A stretch of DNA of 64,000 nt from Epiperipatus broadwayi (taxonomy: Eukaryota > Onychophora > Udeonychophora > Euonychophora > Peripatidae). Positions 1 through 11,885 of this stretch are shown here, piece by piece (positions within the stretch are counted from its first letter, which is position 1; every line of letters begins with the position of its first letter). The notes under the pieces were generated by a model that saw only the letters and a program-made list of their open reading frames with translations, made no database searches and was not told where the DNA came from. The position numbers and the translations under genes are program-made. Where the stretch lies: positions 310,001-374,000 of the forward strand of contig JAQFVV010000564.1 in assembly GCA_028023455.1 (NCBI GenBank). Direction: 5' to 3'.

Positions 1-441
1 ACATATACATCTACTATAATCATTGTCCTTATGCTAACTTATACTTCTGTAATTGTTTTATTTTATTAATTAATGAATGACGTCATATTGATCTCAGTTC
101 GATACTATTACAGTATATATATGTCATCCTTTATTCATTATTCGTTTATACAGGTTAAATACAGGTCAAAATATATTTACACAAATATCAATATCATTCT
201 TTTCCTACTAAGCCCAATTTGTGTTTTTACATAGAAGAAAATTTTCATGAGTTTATTTATTTACATTTTCTTTTGATTTTAAGCATAATATAAAATATAC
301 AAGGATGATAATAACAAAAAGTTACATTTCAATATTATTATTTATACATAATAAAAATATTGATTATGTCATATTATATACTCATATATTTTGCTATATA
401 CTAAGTTTTATCCTTTCTTCAATATATTTTAATTTAATTTT
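1..441. other. Unannotated AT-rich sequence
   Basis: I see no coding frame, RNA gene or bounded repeat here. It precedes the minus-strand LINE tail and may hold that element's 3' untranslated end. Confidence 0.4.
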
Positions 442-1030
442 ATATTTGCCTATAATATTGCAAGTATTTTAATTCACTATGTAAATTATTGAATAATTTA
501 GGAACATAATGATTTCTTATTTTAGTTCCACATTTATTACATTTTGAAACTATATATTGATCCATTTTTCTTAAACATATTTCAAACTGTTTTATAAAAG
601 GTTTTTTTTCAAAAGTATTATCAAATTTTTTTCCCTCTAAAATTATATATTCAAGAAGTTGATTGAATAATAAAATATTATTTTTATATCCACTTTTTTT
701 TTTTTAATATAATTTTTTTCTATTAAATCTATTTTTTTTTTTTCACTAATTCTAATCTATTAATATTAGAAAAGCTTGAAAAACCATAAAGTATTATTCC
801 ATATCTCAAAGATTCACATAAAGATTTATACACAACAATAAGAAAATTTAAAGAAAAAATATCTTTCATTTTGTAGAACATTGCTTTAAAATGTCTAAAT
901 TTGTTAATTAGCATGTTAATATGATGTTTCCAAGATATTGTTTCATCTATTACCATTTCAAGATATATAATATATTTTATTTGTTGTACTTGTGTACATT
1001 TATTATCATTACTGCTATGTACTGACACCA
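442..1030 (-). pseudogene. LINE reverse transcriptase C-terminal fragment (CR1/Jockey/L2-like)
   Basis: Read on the minus strand from about 1030 downward, the frame shows the layout that follows the RT palm in many non-LTR retrotransposons: a YLG-like segment written YLEMVIDE, then ISWKHHI, then a basic helix, then YKSLCESLRYGIILYG. Past a poly-A/poly-T frameshift near 700-730 the frame resumes with KMDQYIVSKCNKCGTK and NHYVPKLFNNL, resembling the usual LINE tail, and ends near 442. The catalytic palm and the endonuclease are absent, so the copy is 5'-truncated and broken. Family placement beyond 'non-LTR, not RTE' is inference. It lies upstream of the first visible transporter exon and in the opposite orientation. 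Confidence 0.6.
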
Positions 1031-2415
1031 GGAGACAGTCATGATAAAAGTGAACAGACAATCAGAAGTAAATATTATGCAAACAATTTACCTAACTAAT
1101 AACTGATGCTTATTTGGCCAGCAAATTAACAATATATTAAGTAACATGAAAAATGAAACATATACATGGCCGTAGAGACTTACTAATTATGGCTATCTGT
1201 AAAAGTTTCTAGGTTCCACTTTGGAATCTTCAATGGTAGAAATTCACTGGATATTTCGTTATCCTCTTGTACATTCAAACTTCAGCCTTGCAGTTATCTT
1301 AATTCATGATATGGTACAGTTCATACTATGAAAGTGTGTACACATATTTTCTTTTTAAGTTATGTTTTTATCCTATTCCAGATCTTTCCCTCATAGCAAT
1401 CCTATAATCTTTTAATTACCTTTGCATACGATGGAAATTTCTAGATTTAAATTATCAATCTAATTGTTCACAATGATATATCTATTTCTGAAACAAGAAC
1501 ATTTTTTAAAATTTTAATCAGCTTACTTGATATCTAAATATTTAGATCTTTACAATTGAACAGATATTTTTTGCTAATGAAATATCTAAGCACAAATTTA
1601 TTTTATGTGAAATATTTTACTTTACTAATAAAATATATAACTTTTTATTTACATTATTTAAGTTAGATAAACATTATGGTTACAATATTCTTTTATTTAT
1701 TTTTAAACATAGTAATTACTGTACATATTATATTTAATGCCATATATACAATGATATGAATGTAGGTATATGTCAACAGTTTTATATTTTATGTGAGGAG
1801 AGTGTATTAACATATATTTTATTTTTTCTCCATTTATATAAATTCCTCTCCCAATTTTGTTCATTCTTTCTCAGCATTCTTTAATTGCAATATCAATATT
1901 GTTATTTACATTCGTAAAACAATATCATGCATATTGAAAGAATTTCCTAGATCAGTTATGAAAATCAGAAACGACAATGTTCTAAACAGAATGTTGAAGA
2001 ATTCCATATAACTTTTTTGCTCATTATTCAATACATTTGATATTTTTGATACAATATATCTTATCATTTAAGTAATTTTTGGGAAAAAAATAGCAATTTT
2101 CCTCTAATTCAACAATTTTCAAAATTGTGAATCAATTGTTTATGCTCAATAATGTCAAATATCTTATTAAAATATAAAAAAAATAGTTTTTATCATTCAA
2201 TGCAAAATTTTTCTAATAATATATAGTTGTGTGTCTTCTATGAATTCATTAGTTTTTATTAAAAAAATTATTTTAATTTTACAATTTTTTAATTATTTTA
2301 TTAATATTATTTTCTATTGTTTTAGCAATTGAAAGAAGACTTAATATAGCTCTATCCTCTATAGTTATTAAAATCATTTTTATTACCAGATATGTAAATT
2401 AGTCTTACTATAGAT
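1031..2415. other. Unannotated AT-rich sequence
   Basis: No reading frame above background and no clear repeat border is visible. The 5' exon or exons of the peptide transporter could lie in this stretch or outside the window; I could not find a convincing start-codon exon. Confidence 0.4.
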
Positions 2416-2590
2416 CAGGAGTTGGCAACCTTTTTTTCATAAAGAATCATTTTTAGAATTATATTTACCAAAATAATACTTACAGAGCCGGAAATCAACA
2501 ACTTGAATTATGAAATGTAAATTTTTGAAAATTAAGCCTAAAACATGTTTTTTTGTTGTTGTTGTTAAAAATATTAGGCTGATTTGAATT
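2416..2590. mobile_element. hAT-like transposon terminus
   Basis: The sequence starts CAGGAGTTGGCAACC, followed by a T-run and AAAGAATCA, and a GAGCCGG further in. This closely follows the terminal pattern of many hAT elements (CAG, about two bases, TCGGCAACCTTTTT, then AGAGCCA). I found no matching right end or 8-bp target-site duplication, so the element is probably truncated and the right border given is arbitrary. Confidence 0.4.
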
Positions 2591-3913
2591 TCAGGTTGCT
2601 GGCTTCATTAGTAAAAATGAAGTTTAATATGATTGTTAGATTCATAACTGCATTTACTTCAAGTTTTGAATCCCAAGCCAGAAACCAGTCTGAGGATGGG
2701 AATTTAAAATGCACTAGCATCTGGAAACCACTGATTATTCAAGCTTATAATAAGGCACTAGAATAGAGCTAAAGGATTTTGATCAGACTGGATGACTGAT
2801 TCACTAATTATTACAGCAATCCATAGTTATTGCAGTTATGACTTAACAGAAAATTTTTATAGGTTTAACAGGTGTTTATGCCAATTATAATATTAAGATG
2901 ATTATTTTTATTTCACATTACCCTATATTAGAAGATGTGGTTGAATTCATTCTACTTTTTTGATGTGTATAGGAACTCTTTAAATATATATTAAATTATT
3001 CTCAAGAGATTATATTAACTTTCAAACATTCAATTGGCATATTGAGCTCACGGTTTCATTGAATTTATCACCATGAAATTGTCAAAATATAATATTTATT
3101 AAGTGAGAGAATAAAATTTGAAAATAAAATAAAACTTTATTAGCAAATTGTTTTGATAAAAGTAATCAAGAACTTCCAATTGGGAACTATTAAGAAGTTA
3201 ATGATTTTATAAATGTTTAACAGTCAATTATTAATCACTTTCATTAATTGATAGATATTTGGTCTGCAACATAATTATTTACAAATTGTATTTTTTTTTT
3301 AAAAATATTAATTTTAATGATATTGTTTGTATTATTTTTTGTTTTAAATGTCTATTTAAAAAAGAAATTTGTAAAATTTAAATTGTAGACAAAGCATTCA
3401 TTTCTGATTAAACTAATATTTGAGAACACTTTTGTTTTTATTTTGAGAACAGAAATTTTGAAAAGTATGTCTTTTTACAATTAAATATATAGTAATAATA
3501 ACTTCTGATGACTACTTTTGCAATTTAATTTTGAACAATTAGATTTTTGCATTATTTTCAAAATTGATTTGCAACTGTATCATAGAAAACAAAAATATTG
3601 ATTAACATCTTTGTAGTATTAGTAGTCTTATATAAGTATTAAAATGTTAATGAATATCAAATGAGAATACAATCAATATCTATTTATTGCTTACATGAAA
3701 TTATGACTAAGTTGGATATATCACTCAGATATAAAGCAGAGTATGAAACTTAATGGAATTCATGTTAGATATATTTTGCAATTTGCCTTTCTTTCAAAGT
3801 TATCATTTTTAAAAAAAAAAATATGAAAATACTTGTTTTTTAATTAATATTCTTATTTTAAAAATGTTTACTGCAGTTACTATTTTAATAAATTGTTTAT
3901 TATTTTATTTTAG
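2591..3913. other. Unannotated sequence upstream of the first visible exon
   Basis: AT-rich with many homopolymer runs. It ends in a polypyrimidine tract and AG at 3912-3913 that form the acceptor of the first visible transporter exon, so at least the last part is intron. Confidence 0.5.
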
Positions 3914-3989
3914 AAACCTTATCCTAAAAGCGTCTTTTTCATCATCAGCAATGAGTTATGTGAAAGATTTTCATTCTATGGAATGAAAG
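3914..3989 (+). CDS. SLC15A: POT/SLC15 peptide transporter, exon A (TM1, ExxER motif)
   Basis: This exon encodes 25 codons starting KPYPKSVFFIISNELCERF and ending in FYGMK plus one base. It matches the start of TM1 in proton-coupled oligopeptide transporters (human PEPT1 has YPLSIFFIVVNEFCERFSYYGMR). The ELCER residues form the ExxER motif, which the family uses in proton coupling and peptide binding. The acceptor is TATTTTATTTTAG and the donor is G|GTAAAA; the exon ends in phase 1 and joins exon B to give GMK-A-VLVLYF. No ATG lies in frame just upstream of the conserved part, so at least one more 5' exon is expected. In the cell the protein would sit in the plasma membrane and import di- and tripeptides with protons. 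Confidence 0.88.
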
Positions 3990-5689
3990 GTAAAAGCATT
4001 TTACTTGTTATAACTAGTATCAGCATACATATACAGTATATGAATTTTTAAAAATAGAAGTACAATAGAAAATATTATTACAGCTAAACTACCAAAACCA
4101 AACCCTGCTTATTCAAAAATTTCCTGGGGATTATTTACAAAATGTTTTGTTTTATTGCTTTAATTATTATTATGTATACAAATTTTGTATTGATATAAAT
4201 ATAAGCATATTCTGCATTTTAAAATCTTTTATTTTAATTATTAAAATAAATTTATATTGTATTCAAAAATTATATAAAACTACAAATAGAAAAATTAATG
4301 TTGTTTAAATTTTATCGGAGTGGATTTATTATGAAGACTGAGAGTGTGGAGGGAGGGTGGGGTTGGATTTATTATTGAAATCTGAAAAATTTACAAATCC
4401 AAAAACCCCTGAATTGAGTCATTTTGGATTAGTGTTAGTCTATCTGTATGTACGGTTTTGAAAAAGAAGCATGACTAATTCTTAAACAGTTTTATATTTT
4501 AATCAAAATTCTTATATTCTGCCAATGTTCTTTCAAGATATAAGCATCAATTCAAGTTATGGTTTTAATTCAATATCACTTAATACATGAAGACTTATTC
4601 TGTAATTGTAATGCAAGTGAAAAACTGAATTTATATACCAAACTTTTTTTTTTTTTTTGATGATTTTTATTCAGATTACTATTACAAGTCTGAAATAAAT
4701 CTAAAATTTTGTTTACATTAATGAATCACAAGACATAATAATTTTATATGAAGCTTACATAGTACTCATTTCATTGATTTTTTTTAATTTGGAAAAATAT
4801 TTTTGTGGGAACTTGTGTGTGTGTACTAAATAAACATTTGAGATTCTATAATTGACAGATAAAATTTTTATTGGATAGGTCCAGCATGCTTTCAGTGTAG
4901 AGTATCATATTCATAAATTAAATTTAATGTTATGTTTCTAGAAATGAAATTATATATTGAAATTTCAATAGACTCAATTGAATGCTTTTGATTTACTGGT
5001 TTTTGGTACTATTTTTGAATTGTTAATATGTGACCTTTTTTTTTTTCCTTTCATTATTTTACTCTTATATGATATGAAAGAGATTAGCTTGAAAAAAAAA
5101 TATAAAGAAGATATATGGTAATGTATTATCCAATTCAAAAATTTGTATTAACTAGCTTACCAATAGCATATAATTGAATTTCTATTATGATTTTAATATG
5201 TAATCTGATTTCTAGGAGCTTAATAGGTCAGATTTATATTGCATTTAACCATAAATGTGGTACTTTGTATTAAAAGTGTACTAAGCTTACTAAATAAAAT
5301 TTTATCCTGGGAATTTTACAGTTTTTAAGTGTTGTTTATTAATTAATTTTTTTGTGTTTTTATATATATATTAAAGCATTCATTGCCAAGCAGTGGTAAC
5401 ACTGCAACCTAATACAGAAAGAATTTGGCTGCAGTTAGTAATTTCAGTATTGATGCCTCTGTCAAAGTTGGATAGATATTCAAAATAATGGAGGCCATTT
5501 TGAATTTTCAGTAGTGATTAATAATGGCATTATAAGTTGTTTAGTAATGTTTTTCTTAGAACCAAATACTCTGAGCTTTCATTTGGAAATGATATGGGGA
5601 CAATTTATTCATAAGAATCATTCCTTTTTTGTTAAATATTTTTGTATTATATAATATCCATTACTATAAGTGATCACCTTTGATACAAA

Positions 5690-5938
5690 TTACTGGCATA
5701 TAAATGATTTATATGCCAGTAATATAAGATGTTGGAAATTTTTATACCTCATGCCAATGTCATTTTTTTCTAAATGATAATCTTGAATTTGTTTTACAAT
5801 AGAATAACACATGGTCATATGCTGACATTTCCCTTCAACTGTCTCTGCAAGTGATTCACATGCTTTTTTTCTTATCTTAATTTTCAAAACTTTAGGTATC
5901 ATTAAACATAAGTTGATTTTTTTAGCTGATGCCTGCAA
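5690..5938 (-). pseudogene. Unidentified minus-strand coding-like island
   Basis: An 80-codon minus-strand frame has a charged, helix-rich composition (ACESLAETVEGKCQHM, then QIQDYHLEKND and RYKNFQHLILLAYK) unlike the Phe/Ile/Lys-rich translations of random AT-rich DNA nearby. It is preceded on the minus strand by a polypurine stretch and TTGCAG, which looks like a splice acceptor or the edge of a decayed copy. I do not recognise the family. It could be an exon of a nested gene on the opposite strand, or part of a retrocopy or transposon. It is in the same orientation as the 6940-7388 island, but the two do not join in a consistent splice phase. Confidence 0.3.
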
Positions 5939-6939
5939 GTATTTTTTTTTCCATTTTCATTGTCAATGTGATATCATAGGATCATGCAAATATTGAATGA
6001 TTGTGTATGTTTATATGCAATAGTATTGGAAGATTCATGAGATTTTCCATGTATGTTTTAATTTGTGCTCACCAAATTATAATAGGCAAGTTAATCAATT
6101 AAAACCTGCATATCAAAATTGAATCGCTTCAACCAGTAATAACATTTGTATTAGTCTGATACCTATGAGCTATAAGTGGAACTATTTCTAACTATTAATA
6201 GATTTTTAAACAAGAGATGGTATTAGATTAATAAATAAATACAAATGCTTTTTTCTGAATGAAATGATTCAGTTTGCCTGTTCAGTTTGGAATGGATTCT
6301 TTGATTAATTCTAGCTCTAATTTAAAAAGTATATGGAAAATCTTATTAAATTTTCAATAATTTCATGTGTAAAGTTCACAAAAATTGTTTTTTTTTTTAA
6401 TATATATAATCTATTTCATACGAATGACTTTATTATATATTTTGATGGCCACTGAATACTATATGTTTTTAAATGTATTGCTTCATAAATAAAATAATAT
6501 TCTGATGAGCATTTTATTTGTATCATTCCTTCTAAATAAGTAAATTTATGTCAAATTAAAAAACAACAACAAAATATACGAATAGATATTTATTAGATTC
6601 AACCTGAACTCTCACTTAGAACATAAACAGGCAGGCGAAAATTGTTCTATTTTGATCCTATTATAAGGTTAGGGGATCCATTAAAAAAGTATATAATTCA
6701 TAGAAAGATTGACAGTGAAAGAAGAAAATAATGTTCAATGAGATGAAGTGGACTTCAACATTATAGTAACGAGTTTGTTGTTGAGTAATTTTAGAAACCA
6801 AGAAAAGGATAAATCACTTTGAAGAAATGCTGTTATTAATTTGATTATCAGTCCTCATTATCTAGTAATTATCGAGTAATAATTATAATAGAATGGCGAA
6901 AACAAAAATTTTCATTCATTGCCTATTAGTAATATTAAT

Positions 6940-7388
6940 TCATTTACCCATGATGACTCTTGTTGTTTGTATCATGACAAACTCTTCCTCATTAAGCAAT
7001 AACAATCTAATCATTATATGATTTCTCTCTTCTAAGGCATTCTTTACTTCTGGTAAAATATGTAGGAAAATTTTGGGTTTCAGAACTTGAATGAATATAT
7101 TTTGTTTCTTTATTATCTCACTTAATTCACTGTGAATTTGTTTGACCATAGCACTTTTTTTAGGTATTTAGTGTTTTCCTATTTAGTATTTTATGTAGCA
7201 GGTGTTGTGATATAACTTTCCAATAGCATTTATTTTAGCGTGCTTTATATGTTGTGCTTTCAATCTATTTTTGTGACTGCAGGTTTTTTTCAGTTATTAT
7301 TTTGGCATTTTTCATGCATTCTTTTGGTTTTCATTTTTTTATTTACATCTAATTGTAAATCTTTCAGGATTCTATTATAATAATTCAT
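6940..7388 (-). pseudogene. Decayed minus-strand reading frame, unknown protein
   Basis: On the minus strand a single frame can be followed from an ATG at 7388-7386 down to 6940, through several stop codons between about 7290 and 7164, and then open for 70 codons. The open part contains SAMVKQIHSELSEIIKKQN and EVKNALEERNHIMIRL, amphipathic and charged, suggesting a coiled helical protein. The preserved frame through stops suggests a decayed intronless copy (retropseudogene or transposon gene). I do not recognise the product. Confidence 0.3.
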
Positions 7389-8452
7389 ACATCAGATCCC
7401 TATATAATTATTTTAAATCTGTAAATAATGCACACTTTTTTTAAAGTCAGATTATATATATTCTCATTGCTACATATTTATTGACTACTTTATTTACATT
7501 CTTACTAAAATTATTAGAATGTATACATATAATAACCATGTGATATAATGATCTCTGCTATAACCACATGATTGTTACTATTTTTTTATCCAGTCAAAGG
7601 TAAATATTAATCTTGTTAAAATGTTGGAATATTTTTTACGTTAATATTATTTTATTAAACATGGTTGTTTCTGAAAACATGTTTTATAAAATATCTTTTG
7701 TCCATGAGAACATTCATTTCAATATATATATATTGCATCATGTCGTAGTACTTGAGCCTTACTTTTTTATGAAATTAATTGTTAAATCATTTACTCAAGA
7801 TTCCACTTTATAGTGCAGATTCATTTTACTTTTTATTCTAGGATGATTCCATTTATTGGTGCAACCTTTACACAACATATAAAAAATTTAAACATATCTA
7901 TATTTGATTGATTTGAAAACAGAACTTGCTTCAAATAATTATAAATATCTGCTATAGAAGAGATACATATAATGCTCTCCAGATTTTCATTTTTCTTTGT
8001 AATGAATGTCCATTTCCAAAATATGTTGGTTTTTATGCATTCTAGCATCTTCTGTTTCCTTAGGTGGAATATATACATTAAAAGTCGAATTAAAACTATT
8101 ATAATTTTCTATTTCTGTACAATACAAATTTCAATAGTCAAATCATTCAAAGTAAAGTAAATGGATTTTCATGATTTGAGTGCTGAAATTAGCATTTGTA
8201 TAAGAATATCAATTAAAGAAGTATTAGTTTCAATATTAAGGCTATGTAGATGAGTGTTCATGATTGGGTTTATTTACTGTTTGCATGACTATCTGTGTTA
8301 TATCAGGTTATATATACATATATCAAATTAAGGGCGTCCTCTTAATTTTACATATTTGTAATAACAAGCTATATATATATGTCATATGATATCTGACTTT
8401 CTATTATATACATATATAAATAAATAATACAAAAGCTCTGTCAAATAATATA

Positions 8453-8768
8453 AATTATTCTTCACTTATAAACTGTGATAAACAGAGTAGAAAAAATTCA
8501 AAAAACATTAACCACTAGTATTATTTTGCCAAGCGTTTTGGGTACTGTATACTAGAATCACGATGACATATTGGAACTGAATGGTTAATATTCCAGCATA
8601 ACACTAGTGTTCCCCTAAGCATGCAATGGAATATTAATCGTTCAGTTTCAATGTGTCATCATGATTCTGGTGTAGGGTATCAAAAGCGCTTGGCAAAATA
8701 GTATTAGTGGTTAATGTTTTTTGAATTTTTTCTACTCTGTTTACCACAGTTTATACATGAAGAATAAT
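8453..8768. repeat. Foldback element (inverted arms about 145 bp)
   Basis: The left arm from 8453 (ATTATTCTTCA) is the reverse complement of the right arm ending at 8768 (TGAAGAATAAT). Pairing continues inward through the ACTCTGTTTA/TAAACAGAGT and CCAAGCG/CGCTTGG blocks to a loop near 8608-8620. Arms differ at scattered positions, so it is not a fresh assembly duplication. There is no coding capacity. It is best described as a miniature foldback element (MITE); the direct repeat AATAATATA on both sides overlaps the arms and may be the target duplication. Confidence 0.75.
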
Positions 8769-8987
8769 ATACATATATAAGCAATTACACATTAACATTT
8801 AAAAATGTTATTATGATGTATTTATTAGAATAATATCAATGATCAACTTGGCTATCAATAAAAATGTTATATTATCTTTAATAGGTTTTTTTCTTATTAA
8901 CTCACCCACAAATATATATATATATTCCGTTAGAATAAAATTATATATGTGTTATTACAGAACTTTAATACATTTTTATGATTGTAG

Positions 8988-9126
8988 CGGTGTTGGTCCT
9001 GTATTTTCTCACATTATCTTATAACGATGATGAAGCAACTTCTTATTATCATATATTTAATATGCTCTGTTATTTTACTCCAATTTTTGGTGCTATGATT
9101 GCTGATGGGTTCTTAGGAAAGTACAA
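8988..9126 (+). CDS. SLC15A: POT/SLC15 peptide transporter, exon B (TM1-TM2)
   Basis: The exon completes an Ala codon from exon A and encodes the end of TM1 (VLVLYFLTLS), an extracellular loop (YNDDEATSYYH) and TM2 (IFNMLCYFTPIFGAMIADGF), ending LGKY plus two bases. The His in SYYHIF aligns with His57 of PEPT1, which is needed for proton-coupled transport. GAMIADGFLG opens the first PTR2 family signature, which continues into exon C. The acceptor is TTTTATGATTGTAG and the donor is AA|GTAAGA, phase 2. Sequence and phase agree with both neighbours, so this is a genuine exon. Confidence 0.92.
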
Positions 9127-9506
9127 GTAAGAACTTTAAATTACATTCTAAAAAATATATATTTCGTAATATTTCAAATTTTTTATTTTTTAGATAAGTA
9201 GTATTAAAAATACATTTATAAACACATAATTAATTACTCAGGAAATCAAATGATATTCTAGCATTGGAAGTAATAGCTCAAGCTTTGATTCTTTAACTTT
9301 TAACTTGAATCCATTGCTTTAGCACTTAGATAATCTCTACTGGGCATTAAAACAATAATTGTATGGTTAATTTCTTGGAGATCATGTGACATTCTAGCAT
9401 CTAAATGTCAGTTTGAGCACAACAGTTCCACAGAACTGTTTATTTCAGTCTATTTTTCAATGTTTTATTTGATAAATTTTACAAGCAATGTGTTTTGGAT
9501 TGTAAT

Positions 9507-9686
9507 AAACTATAGAAAGTAATCATCCTTTTCTCACAAGTGCCGTTAAAGAGTGGTGTTCAATCTGCAAGTATCTCTTGCCTCAACCACAAGATAGAGA
9601 CTAAGGAAATAAGAGAGAGTAATTTTGCAGATTGAACACCAATGTTTAGTAGTGCTTGTGAGGAAAGTGATTACTTTTTATAGTTT
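9507..9686. repeat. Foldback element, relative of the 49951-50163 hairpin
   Basis: The arm AAACTATAGAAAGTAATCA at 9507 pairs with the arm ending TGATTACTTTTTATAGTTT at 9686. Inner blocks TCTCACAAG/CTTGTGAG and TGTTCAATCTGCAA/TTTGCAGATTGAACA also pair. The outer GTAATAAACTA and the inner TCAATCTGCA with AAGTA following are shared with the hairpin at 49951-50163, so the two probably belong to one family. There is no coding sequence. Confidence 0.7.
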
Positions 9687-9899
9687 CTTCAATGTTTTGA
9701 AAATATATCTTATAAAACATCACAATTTTTTTGAGAAATTTTTTTTTTCATAACTAGACTAGATTCTTTCATATTTGTAAAATTTAGGATAGGAAACTTT
9801 CTTGAAATCTCATCTTATATTATAGAATAAAATTATTTAAAATAATGCTAAGTTCTCTGGCTAAAATGTTGTCAGTCTTTGTGAAAAACACAAGACGTG

Positions 9900-10850
9900 A
9901 TATATACAAAAGGAAATATCAGCTCAGAATATGTTATTGAAAAATATTTCCAGTATTTTAGACATTCATCTCAATTCAAGAAATATGATTGAAGTGGTTT
10001 GTATATTTGAGAATGTGTTTTCTTGCTGGCATCAAAGCAAATTACCTTACTTTTCAATAACTGACAAGCTTTTCATATTCAATTCACAAAGTTGTTTTAA
10101 ATTTGCCACATGAACCATAAAACACACAATTTGGTATGGAATTGGAAGCTATATTTATAACATTCAATAATATATGTGCATTGCAATCATTTCATAATAT
10201 TTCTCTTCAATTTTATAAGTAAATTATTGCGATCCCTTTGCTTGCATCTTCCAAAAATCATGTTTGTGTTGTCTGCTGATTGTCCACAATTTTAAAAATA
10301 AAATTATTTTCATTGATAACTCAAAATAAACGTTTTGACAAAATTTTCATAGTTTCTCTTTCAATACATTCAAAATTTGAATTGAATGCCACTTCTAATA
10401 TTGAAATATCTTTTTAATATTGGTGTAATTTTATTTCCTTGTGTTCAATAAATCTGTTAAAACAGAGACAAATATCACAATTTGCAAATCTTTGATAATT
10501 TTTCAGTATAATAATTTTTGAAGATCAAAGTTATTATTATTGATCTTCACTTAGTTCTTCTTGCACAAATAAATTGAGGATTATAAATTTTTTCAATAAT
10601 TTATTGATACAATCTCTACTTCCGAAGCTGTGGTTGTGGACAAAATTGTTTTTTACAATTCAAAACTTGGAAGTTTAAAAAATTCTATTACTTTAGACAC
10701 TGTTGCTGCTACATCAAGGTGTTGTTTATGTTTATCTGTCTTAATCTACTTTGGTATAGCTGACCTTCCACTCACTGCTGAAGAAAATTCTGCTCTACGA
10801 ATTGTCCATTTCACATATGAATCCTTATTTTTTTCTCTAATATGGATATG
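9900..10850 (-). pseudogene. BED-finger, hAT-like transposase relic
   Basis: Read from 10850 downward on the minus strand, the frame gives KDSYVKWTIRRAEFSSAVSG, then RSAIPK, a stop, and IKTDKHKQHLDVAATVSKV. This follows the N-terminal zinc-finger block of transposase-derived proteins, in which KCxxC precedes GGRSDIxxHxxTxKHK; here both Cys codons have decayed to Trp and Arg. Much further on come CNAHILLNVINIASNSI and, past stops, EYEKLVSY then FALMPARKHILKYTNHF, which matches the 'YKxLLxxxKTRWLxLxPAxxRIL' block of the same proteins. Many stops and frameshifts make it a dead relic. No terminal repeats were found. Assignment to hAT rather than a related superfamily is inference. Confidence 0.55.
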
Positions 10851-11553
10851 AAAAGAAAGTTTTTTTAAAAATTTACACTAAAGTTATTTTTCATCATATG
10901 TAATAAATAATTTTTTAGTTAAACATTAAAAAAAAAATCCAAAATATATCTACTTAAAATGACCATTTGTTACTAATACCAAACATTAAAAAAATAATTG
11001 AATTAAATGAGACCTTGAAAACAGATGCCAACTGTTAGTAGAACCATCAGATTTGGTTGGATGAGTATGTTGCAAATCTGAACAATTTGCTTGATTATAT
11101 ATATGTATCTGTGTAAAATTTTTAACTACATATTTATAAGCCTCTCTCATGACTTGTTCAATTTTTACATTATCATTTGTTTCATATGCCAGAACATGAC
11201 ACTATTTGATATTTGTCCTATGTTTTAATCATTTGTAACCTGTCTCATTAAAAGATTTCAGAATTCAATGTTAAAACAGAATTATCTTTGTTGAGCTTAT
11301 TTCCAGTAATGTCTATCATTCATAATATTATCTTGTTAAGCAATTTTTAAATCTTAAAGACAAATGTAGCTCTCGTTTTCTTACAGTCAGTCTGAAGAAA
11401 GCTATATAATATCACTAGACAATTTCTGTTAATTTTGCAGACTTAATTGGCAATCAATTGTAACTGCTGATCACAAGTATTCTCTTTTATGTTGAAATTA
11501 TGCTATAGGTTTCAAAAAGTTACATGGCTCATTGATCATGTTAGATGTATCTG

Positions 11554-11859
11554 ATATCATATCATTTACATCTTTCGTAAACACTTTATCAATACTTTTA
11601 TTTATATCAAACTAACAGTTTCGACTGTCCTGCAGTCATCATCAGGGCTACAATATTCAAATATATAATTATACAATTAATATACTTATCCACATATTGA
11701 TATACATTATTAAATATACAATATAAACAAAATAAATATACTTTTTAATATGATCATTATAAATAATCCGATGATGACTGCAGGACAATCGAAACTGTTA
11801 GTTTGATATAAATAAAAGTATTGATAAAGTATTTATGAAAGGTGTAAATGATGTGATAT
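11554..11859. mobile_element. Foldback element with hammerhead-like motifs
   Basis: The left arm (11554-about 11648) and right arm (about 11766-11859) are inverted copies with a few mismatches, around an AT-rich centre of about 115 bp. A 16-bp direct repeat, ATGTATCTGATATCAT, occurs at 11545-11560 and 11907-11922, consistent with a target-site duplication. Each arm carries a core resembling a hammerhead ribozyme. The element has no open reading frame. Penelope-like elements are known to carry hammerhead motifs, so a non-autonomous Penelope relative is one possible identity; a plain foldback MITE is the alternative. Confidence 0.6.
11618..11645 (-). ncRNA. Hammerhead-ribozyme-like core (left arm)
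   Basis: On the minus strand, CTGATGA (11645-11639) is followed by a possible short hairpin (GACTG, loop CAGGA, CAGTC) and then GAAAC. This is the order of the conserved hammerhead core: CUGAUGA, stem II, GAAA. One extra U lies between the core and stem II, and I could not define stems I and III or the cleavage triplet. The corresponding right-arm copy on the plus strand (11768-11794) has CCGATGA, a change in an essential position. Confidence 0.35.
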
Positions 11860-11885
11860 TTTAAAATAGAAATCAATACATAGGA

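Larger units (their letters stand above)
3990..8987 (+). other. Transporter intron 1 (4,998 bp)
   Basis: Bounded by GTAAAA and ATTGTAG. It contains the minus-strand coding-like islands at 5690-5938 and 6940-7388 and the foldback at 8453-8768. The stretch 7660-7735 resembles 19912-19968 (a dispersed repeat). The rest, including 3990-5689 and 5939-6939, shows nothing I can identify apart from homopolymer runs. Confidence 0.7.

Noticed and set aside
61-150. Similarity of GACGTCATATTGA near 90 to GACGTCAATATGACTCAGT near 20930, as a shared LTR
   Set aside because: The match is about 20 bp with gaps and does not extend; not enough to define a repeat.
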